A stretch of 64,000 bases of DNA, from assembly GCA_030035585.1 (NCBI GenBank), contig CM057477.1:59005447-59069446 (forward strand). The letters are read 5' to 3'. The translations under genes and the position numbers were made by a program. The notes beneath the pieces are model-generated. The model was given only the letters and a program-made list of their open reading frames with translations, made no database searches and had not been told where the DNA came from. Below are positions 56,841-64,000 of this stretch, in pieces. The stretch is from Dugong dugon. Its lineage: Eukaryota; Chordata; Mammalia; Sirenia; Dugongidae. The stretch's first letter is position 1; each line of letters begins with the position of its first letter.

Positions 56841-57029
56841 TACTCAGTTGCATTTAAAAATACTTTTTGTTTGAAGATAATCTCAAACTTGCAAAAATAA
56901 AAATAGTACCAAAAACATCTGTATATTCTTTACCCAGATTCACCTAAAGGTAATATTTTACTCTATTTGCTTTATCCTTTATTCCCTCTCTCTTTCTGTC
57001 TCTCTGCATGTACATGTGTGCATACATGT

Positions 57030-57130
57030 TGTTCTTAGTGGCAGTTGAGTCGATTCGGACTCATGGCAACACCATGTGTGCAGAGTAGAATTGCTTCATA
57101 GGAATTTCAGGACTGTGACCTGGTGGTCTA
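57030..57130 (-). mobile_element. AfroSINE fragment, reverse
   Basis: agtggcagttgagtcgattc, ggactcatggcaacacc, ctggtggtctacttctgaaa. Only the 3' half is present. Confidence 0.75.
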
Positions 57131-57145
57131 CTTCTGAAAAAACTT

Positions 57146-57890
57146 CTGATGAAGATCAAAGACTATAACTTCAGTATGAATTACACCTCAACATAAAGAA
57201 AACAAAAATCCTCACAACTGGACCAATAAGCAATGTCATGACAAATGGAGAAAAGTTTGAAAAGATTGAAGTTGCCAAGGATTTCGTTTTACTTGGATCC
57301 ACAATCAATGCCCATGGAAGCAGCAGTCAAGAAATCAAATGATGTGTTGCATTGGGCAAATCTGCTGCAAAAGACCTCTTTAAAGTGTTAAAAAGCAAAG
57401 TTGTCACTTTGAGGACTAAGGTGAGCCTGACTCAAGTCATAGTATTTTCAGTTGCCTCATTATGCATGCACAAGTTGGACAATGAATAAGGAAGACTGAA
57501 GAAGAATTGACGCCTTTGAGTTATGGTGTTGGTGAAGAATACTGAATACACCACTGACTGCCAGAAGAACATACAAATCTGTCTTGGAAGAAGTACAGCC
57601 AGAATGCTCCTTAGAAGCAAGGACGTTGAGACTTCGTCTCACGTACTTTGAACATATTATCAGGAGGGACCAGTTCCTGAAGAAGGACATCATGCTTGGT
57701 AAAGGAGAGGGTCAGTGAAAAAGAGGAAGATCCTAAATGAGATGGGTTGACACAGTGTCTCCAACAATGGGATCAAACATAATGATGATTGTGAGGATGG
57801 CGCAGGACTAGGCAGTGTTTTGTTTTGTTGTACATAGGGTCACTATGAGTTGGAATTGACTCAACAGCACCTGACATACTACTTTCATCT
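57146..57890 (+). pseudogene. RTE LINE 3' part with decayed reverse-transcriptase C-terminus
   Basis: The translated region carries the BovB/RTE-clade C-terminal pattern: a KFEKIEVAKDFVLLGSTI block near 57250-57310, an 'EIK..VALGKSA' block, then the ALRTKVSL-type block and the 3' UTR (aaggacatcatgcttggtaa; gatggcgcaggactaggcag). Several stops and frame changes make it non-functional. It ends cgactc-like 'gactcaacagcacctgacat'. Confidence 0.85.
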
Positions 57891-58104
57891 AATCTATTGA
57901 TCATATTTCAATTTTGTCAGCTGACCCAAAAACATCCTTTATGGCATTTTTTCACCTTTAGCACAGGATCTAGCCTAGGGTCAGATATTGCATTTAAATG
58001 TCTGGTCTCTTCAGCCTCCTTTAATCTGAAATATTTCCATAGCTTTTCTTTGTCTTTTATAACATTGGCATTTTTGAAGCATACACTCCCTTCTCTCTCT
58101 CTCT

Positions 58105-58250
58105 TCTTTATAAATTATTTTATTTTTGTTGTTGCTGAGAATATACACAGCAGAATGTACACCAATTCAACCATTTCTACATGCACGGTTCAGTGACATT
58201 GATCACATTCTTTGAGTTCTGCGACCATCCTCTTTTTTTTTTTTTAAATA
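58105..58250 (-). mobile_element. Proboscidean LINE 3'-end fragment, reverse
   Basis: tgttgttgctgagaatatac, acagcagaatgtacaccaat and gttcagtgacattgatcaca, with T-runs on either side. Confidence 0.6.
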
Positions 58251-58539
58251 GACCATTCCTCATTTTGGGCTTGTCTGATGTTTTCTTATGATTAGGTTCA
58301 GGTTATTTATACTCAGCTGGAACCTGGGTTAGGTTGTGCCTTTCTTACGGTATCACATCTAGAGGCACACAATGTCCCTTTGTCTTGCATTACTGATACT
58401 GATTTTGATCACCTTGTCAAGCTTGTATGATTACTTTTTTTCCCCTCTCCCTTGCAATTAATAAGGTGTATGTGGGGAAACACTTTAAGATCATGCAAAT
58501 ATCCTATTCAGATTCAAAATTTCCCTCTAGATTTTGGAA

Positions 58540-58690
58540 TCATCCACTGATGATTCTTGCCTGCTACATGCCTCTTCTTCTTCCTGGAATATTCTCAACC
58601 TCTCCCCTTCCCTGTCTTTATATGCTGATTCTTCTTAATCTCTGGGTATCAGCTCCCATGTTACCTCTTCAAAGACGCTTACCCTGATCA
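58540..58690 (+). repeat. L2 LINE 3'-end fragment
   Basis: ttcttcctggaatattctca, ggtatcagctcccatgttac and cttcaaagacgcttaccctg. Confidence 0.7.
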
Positions 58691-58699
58691 CTCTCACCA

Positions 58700-60455
58700 A
58701 TTTCCAGAAATGGTCATGATCTGTTTGGGAAGAGTTCCAGTGTTGGGACTCTAGAGAGAAGTAGAGAGCAGGCTGAGGTAACGTAGGTTTCTGCAAGGAG
58801 AAACAAAAGAGAGTAATCATTCCCATGTGAGGCTGAGGGAAAGTTCTGATTTAAGAGACTCCAACTCTGGGTCCTAGAGCTGGAGAAGCAAGCACTGCCT
58901 CAGCTATCAGCTGTCAGCTGCACATCCTGGCTGGCTCATAACCCATTCCCCTTCTGCAAAATTCTGAAGGCAAGCTGCTGCAACCGGAACCTGATTTTGC
59001 TACCAATTTGGGTGGGCGAAATACATCTGATAAATCTAGGCTCTCAAACAGTATATAAATATAGCCAAGAATCACTAAATATTTGAGGAAAAGCAACAAA
59101 ATGAAAATGAACTCCCACACCCAATAGGAGAACTAACTCCTAAGGAAATAGAGCTAATCTCTAGAAGAGAAAAAAAAAACCAAAAACAAAAAAACGTGAA
59201 ATAAATATGAGAAAAATACAATCAGTAGCTGAAACAGAAGAACTCCTTTGAAATAAATACAATCAGTATGTTCAGAGAGATGTAGAAAGTTAGCTTACCC
59301 AAGAGAAGAAAAAGATCACTAGAAATGAGAAGCAAATTAGAGTCTTCTGAAATTCAATTTTGCTGGGAAAAAAACCTTCAATAAATGTGCTAAATAGCAG
59401 AATGGACAGAAGTGAAGATTGAATTAGTGAGCTAGAAGATCTAAATCCTTAGAATAAAGTGACCAAACACTATTAAACACACACACAACATGGCACTCTC
59501 CCATATATGGCATTGCCATTAGAACCAGGAAACTGAGGCCCGTACTTGGGGTCCCATTTTAGAGCACGCTGCTCTGGCTCTCCTCCAATAGCACCCCAGT
59601 CCATGGGATGAGGAATCTGGAGGACCAAAGGATGTGCTCACTGGGAAACCACGCCTTCTGCACCACATTCCAGGTATTGGGTCCCTGCAGACCCTTGGCC
59701 AGCTGGCCCCAAGCCTGCTTCCAGGGCCTACCTGGGCCCTTTTCCTGGGTGGGTCCTTCTGAGGGAGACTCTTCATTGTTGGTGTGTGAACTCCTAGATC
59801 CAAGGGGTGGCCAAGGGCAACTCTGTTGCGGGGTATGGGAGATATGCATGCAAGGACAGAACAAGTGGCAAGATGGAGGGGGTGCCTGGCTGTGACTGGG
59901 GCCTCCATCTGTAATCTAGCCCAGTCCCTGCAATGGCAGAGGCAGATCTACATACATACTTACACCCCAGGGGCATGGAGCCCCTTGCTGCTGGCTGCCT
60001 TGGCACATGACTTTCTCCAGAGTGGCAGATCCACAGGGACCCAGATTCTGGGGATATTTTTCCATTAGATTTTTTTTCATTATTGAGCAATTTCTCCTGC
60101 CCCAGGGATTATCCGTCATAGCACTTGGGTACTAGAGTGGTTCGTGGGGATGACTCACGTGGGGCTTCATGAATGAGAATGCTGTGGCTTGTGGTTTGGT
60201 TTGGTCTGCCAAGCAAAGGAGGAGATTATGAAAAAAAGGAGACAGTTCTCACTGAAGTCTTCAAAGAGCACTGGGTCAAGGCTCCTTTCTGGGTCTTGTC
60301 TCAGTGTGGAAAAGGGACTTCATCTTGAGCCACGGGTTCCAAACAATGCCTCACAGCTCTCCCCAGGGGCTTGGGGGTTAGCAACTCCAGCAGCAATCCC
60401 CGCTACCCCATCCTGGCCCCCTTAAACTTCCACCTTTTTTATAATGGTTGACCCT
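58700..60455. other. Intergenic, nothing recognised
   Basis: No gene or nameable repeat. ORFs at 59519-59908 lack splice context. Confidence 0.4.
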
Positions 60456-60461
60456 GGTTGA

Positions 60462-60660
60462 GGAGTCTCTGGGTGGTCCAAATGGTTAATGCACTTGCTG
60501 CTAACTGAAAGGTTGGAAGTTTGAGGCCAGTCAGAGGTGCCTTAGAAGAAAGGCCTGGTGACTTACTTCCAAAAAAATCCATCATTGAAAATTCTATAGA
60601 GCATAGTTCTAGTCTGACACACATGGAGTCATCATGAGTCCAAGTTTTGGATTTTGGCTG
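60462..60660 (+). mobile_element. AfroSINE with 12-bp target-site duplication
   Basis: gagtctctgggtggtccaaa to atcatgagtccaag. gaccctggttga (60450) and gaccttggttga (60661) flank it. Confidence 0.9.
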
Positions 60661-61284
60661 GACCTTGGTTGATGTGTTAGATTTTGGGTTTTTGATTCTG
60701 CCCCTGCATTGTTGCTTTTTTGAGTTGTTGGGTCAGTGTCTCCTACTCTCACTTGTCTAACAGGCAAAATGTTAGATGGCAAACTTCTCCTTCCAGTGGG
60801 TTCAAATGGGGCATCTGATCAACTTTCGCTCAGCCCCCTCACATCCATTCACCTTCCATTTCACATGTGACCCCTGGGCAGATGCCTCCCAAATGGAAGC
60901 TCCAGCCCTGAGTGCCAACTACACTTCCCCTGACTGTGGGCTCCCCACCTCCCTCATGGCTGGGAACCTACAAGTCACCCTTGACTCCAGTCCGCCATCC
61001 CTGCCACGTTGGATCAGTGAGTGTGAGTGGATTAATCAACTTTCCATGGTTGACAAGAGGGAGCCAGGGTCAACTCCCTGTCCAGAATCCTTCTCCCTGG
61101 GGCCTGGGCACTGGCTGTTCACACTTTTGCAATCCTACCTGAGTCACGTCCTGAAGAACCTGGTGGGGACAAGTCCTTCCCAGCACGGACTCTGACTCCC
61201 TGGGTCTTTGGGACTCTTCCCTAGCAGGATGGGGTTAGAGGATGCCAGTGTGACTTGGGTGGTGGGAGCCAACCGCGTTTGTTG

Positions 61285-61512
61285 CTCTCTAACTTGCACA
61301 TTGCTATGAGGCTGAACAGGTTTCAGCTTCCAGACTAAGATGGACTAGGAAGAAAGACCTTGTGATCTACTTCCAAAAGTCAGCCAATGAAAACCCAATG
61401 GATCACAATGGTTTGATCCGCCCCCTGTCATGGGGATGTGGTGCAGGACTGGGCAGCATTTTGCTCCATTTTGCGTAGCATCAAGGACAGCTAACTACAA
61501 CAGCAACAAGGA
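61285..61512 (+). mobile_element. tRNA-Gly-type SINE, 5'-truncated
   Basis: cacattgctatgaggctgaa, gactaagatggactaggaag, tcatggggatgtggtgcagg and an acagctaactacaacagcaa tail. The tRNA head is missing. Confidence 0.8.
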
Positions 61513-61963
61513 CTGGCTTAAACTCCAGGGAGCACAAGCTTTTGATCCTGTGGAACAGGTCAGGGCCCTGCAAAAAACTACAACCCCTGGAGAAGCTGCT
61601 GGGTCTCCACCATGGATGTCTGCATCCAGTGCATTTCTGCCCAGCAGCTCCTGACCACCAGCCATAGACTCGCTCTCCCAGAGCTCTAGAACCCAAAGGC
61701 ACAGCCTTTGGGCCATTTCTGAGGCTGCTGCAGCAAATGCCCGCAGATGTAGCCTCCTCAGCTGAGAAAACAAAGAAGACAAAAACAGCCTGAAACCCAA
61801 ATAGGTGCCAGAGAGGACCTGACAGAAGAGGCTCCAGACGCCAGGGGCCTGACGGGCCTGAGCTCAAACCTCAGCTCCACCTCTTAATAACTGTCTGGCC
61901 TTGGCCAATTACTCAACACTCTCTGTAAAATCAGGATGGTATTAGTCCTACGTATGCTGGAAT

Positions 61964-62170
61964 TGGAGCCCCTGTATGGTGCAAAAAGTTGGAGGTCCGA
62001 GTCCAGTCAGAGATACCTCAGAAGAAAGGCCTGGCCATCTGTTTCTGAAAGATCAGCTATTGAAAACCCTATGGAGCGCAATTTTACTCTGAACCACATA
62101 GGGTTGCCATCAGTTGAAGTCGACTCGATGGCAACTGTTTGGTTTTTTTGTTTTGTTTCGTTTCGTTTCA
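61964..62170 (+). mobile_element. AfroSINE with (TTTCG)n-like tail
   Basis: gagcccctgtatggtgcaaa head and gtcgactcgatggcaactgt tail followed by gttttgtttcgtttcgtttc. Confidence 0.85.
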
Positions 62171-63286
62171 TCTGGGGAAAGGAAGTAGACTGGCCTTCAG
62201 CAGCTGGGTCTGGGACAGGCCCTGAGGATGGGGCGAGGCCAGCTATGAGCATCAGGGATAGTGGGAGAGCCCAGGTGCTGCTGTAACAAAGGACTCAGGT
62301 GACTCTGAAGTGAGGTGGTACCACTGTGGCAGGCGGCACCTCACCTCTGAGCTCTGACCTTTTGTGCAGTTCCCACCAGTCATGCAACGTGGGGGCCTCC
62401 TGGTCTCCTTAGAGGGCAGAGAACTGGGTTACCACCTTCCCGTCACCTCAGCCCCTGGTGAGTGGCGCTGCCAGCCTGGGTCTGGGCGAGCAGGTGATGG
62501 CCGCAGCCAGTCCACAGAGAAAGCGCTGTCCGTTTCCAGTGTGTGTGTGCGAACTCTCACATTTACATTTCTGCCAAGCTGGACATAACAATAACATAAA
62601 CACCCCAGAGCAGGCCTGACTCTGTGAAAGGAGAGGAGAAAAAAGTACAGACCAGTCCAGGAAACAAAGTCCCCTCTGTCAGCAGACATGGCTTCTGTTG
62701 AAGTCTCAGGCCCCCAAGGCAGCACTGGAATGAGCTCGGCCCAGCGAGCTGGGGTTGACTGGATGGTCTGCCCTCCCTTACCCCCCACCTCTGGCCCACC
62801 CTGCCTGTTTACCCCCGTGGGAGAGGGATAACCCCAAGTGGTGCTGGTCCTGCTATCCCTGGGGTTCCCAGGGGCCTGAATGCCTCTCCTGTGTGGAGGG
62901 TCCGTGCTCTCCAGCCCCCTGCCCTGAGCTCCCTGGTCAGGGCACACTATGTCCCCAAAGCCCAGTGTGTGCCAGAGTCCCCGTCCTCCAAAGTAGCCTT
63001 GCTTTTCACTGCCCTGCCCGGGAAGCAGAAAAGGTTAACATTTCCATTTTCTGTCTTCAGGAGATTCTTCCGACTCAGTCTCTGACATGATTCTTTTCTT
63101 CCCCCCTCCTGCGAGGAGTTTGGCAAAAGCCTCACAGTGGAGAGGCTGACCACCCGGGGAGGCTTTGATGTGCTCTAGAGAGGCTGTTCATTCTTGCCAC
63201 CCTGGGGACAGACAGTCTTTTGACCTCCTTCTGGGCTGGAGACAGGCTCCATCTTAGGCACAGTTTTGGAGGAGGCAGGTCAAGCA
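62171..63286. other. GC-rich intergenic DNA, nothing recognised
   Basis: Long overlapping ORFs occur because GC-rich sequence has few stops. None has splice support or a known domain. Confidence 0.4.
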
Positions 63287-63409
63287 TCAGTTCCCTGGGT
63301 GGTGTAAATGGCTTGGTAGTATGAACCCATCTAGTGGTGCCAAGGAAGAAAGTTCTGGCAATCTGCTTCCATAAAGATTTCCAAAAAAGCCTGTTGCTGT
63401 ATGGTCAAT

Positions 63410-63601
63410 TCTTTTTTTTTAAATTGTAGTTTAGATGAAGATTTACAGAACAAACTAGCTTTTCATTATACAGTTAGTACACATATTGTTTCATGACATT
63501 GGTTAACAACCCCATGGCAATACTCTCCCTTCTCGACCTTGGGTTCCCTATTACTAGCTTTCCTGCCCCTCCTGCCTTCTAGTCCTTGCCCCTGGGCTGG
63601 T
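63410..63601 (-). mobile_element. Proboscidean LINE 3' end, reverse, 5'-truncated
   Basis: Poly(T) then gtagtttagatgaagattta and ccctattactagctttcctg. Flanked by gtatggtcaattct and gtacggtcaattct, so it inserted into the reverse AfroSINE next to it. Confidence 0.85.
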
Positions 63602-63795
63602 GTGTACGGTCAATTCTGACTCATGGCAACCTCATGTGTTACGGAGTAGAACTGTGCTCCATAGGATTTTCTAGGTTGTAATCTTTATGGAAGCAGTTTA
63701 CCAGACCTTTCGTCCATGGAACCGCTAGATGTCTTTGAACTGCCAACCTTTAGATTAGCAGCTGATTACAAACCACTTGTGCCACCTAGGCTCCC
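63602..63795 (-). mobile_element. AfroSINE, reverse
   Basis: Reversed tail (gtcaattctgactcatggca) to reversed head (aaaccacttgtgccacctag). Confidence 0.9.
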
Positions 63796-64000
63796 TCCTG
63801 TAAAGATTACAGCTAAGAAAACCCTATGGAGAGTTCTACTCTGTAACACACAGGGTCGCCATGAGTAGGAATCTAGAATCTACTTGACAGCAATGTTTTT
63901 TTTTTTTCAGATCAACCTGAAAGCTGACTAGCATCCCCGTCTGCTCCCACCCCTCCTGTGGAGGCCTTGCCTGCCTCCTGTAAGGGTCATGGATACTTAC

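Larger units (their letters stand above)
56855..58440 (-). mobile_element. Old L1 fragment, reverse, interrupted by RTE/AfroSINE pieces
   Basis: 56855-57025 (aatctcaaacttgcaaaaat) continues at 57890-58105 (cagctgacccaaaaacatcc; atttccatagcttttctttg) and 58250-58440 (gggcttgtctgatgttttct). AfroSINE, RTE and LINE 3'-end pieces sit between. Confidence 0.75.
63287..63905 (+). mobile_element. AfroSINE split by a reverse AfroSINE
   Basis: Left half 63287-63395 (ccctgggtggtgtaaatggc; ctgcttccataaagattt), right half 63796-63905 (tgtaaagattacagctaaga; ctatggagagttctactctg). taaagatt is repeated at the split. Confidence 0.85.

Noticed and set aside
62429-62947. 172-codon minus-strand ORF, longest in the window
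   Set aside because: Lies in GC-rich DNA where stops are rare. No domain, splice signals or start context; composition is proline/glycine/arginine-rich, like translated noncoding DNA.
24300-64000. Exons of the neighbouring human gene VWA8 downstream of RGCC
   Set aside because: In human, VWA8's 3' end is roughly 95 kb from RGCC as I recall. I see no VWA8-like coding sequence within the 40 kb present here.
1-64000. CRISPR arrays, operons, bacterial or phage genes
   Set aside because: Repeats are dispersed SINE/LINE/LTR copies, and the gene structure is spliced and mammalian.

Overview
The window is nuclear DNA from an afrotherian mammal, most likely an elephant (Loxodonta or Elephas). The basis is about 30 copies of the Afrotheria-restricted SINE (AfroSINE), elephant-type RTE and L1 LINE pieces, a tRNA-Gly-headed SINE, and lineage-type MaLR-like LTRs. 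These lie among older pan-mammalian repeats (MIR, L2, MER5A, MLT1, L1M). There is no prokaryotic or organelle sequence.

One protein-coding gene can be supported: RGCC (regulator of cell cycle, RGC-32) on the + strand. A GC-rich promoter/CpG island (about 10.8-12.3 kb) with a TATA-like box leads into five coding exons: 11359-11407, 11953-12138, 19625-19732, 22288-22350 and 23903-23910. They encode 137 residues. All four introns are phase 1 with GT-AG ends. The 3' UTR ends after an AATAAA at 24276. In this copy the threonine of the CDK1 site described in human RGC-32 is alanine.

Layout: 1-10.3 kb is intergenic upstream DNA, with MER5A, L1M fragments, a MaLR-like LTR, and an old L1 nested with MLT1 and AfroSINEs. 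10.3-24.3 kb is RGCC; its large intron 2 carries AfroSINEs, MIRs and an unexplained 250-270 bp direct duplication. 24.3-64 kb is intergenic downstream DNA without a convincing gene. It holds a long minus-strand L1, seven LTRs of one MaLR-like family (two with perfect 5-bp target-site duplications), RTE 3' ends, and two copies of a proboscidean LINE 3' UTR. It also holds a 2.5-kb L1 with a complete 5' end but no 3' half, inserted in a tRNA-Gly SINE, and several nested or tandem SINE clusters. A weak minus-strand exon candidate lies at 35.2-35.4 kb.

The most noteworthy points are the loss of the CDK1 site in RGCC, the intron-2 duplication, the 5'-complete/3'-truncated L1, the tRNA-Gly/RTE mosaic SINE, and insertion structures that can be read from their target-site duplications. 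Family names come from recognition of the sequence, not a database search; repeat boundaries are usually good to within 5-20 bases.
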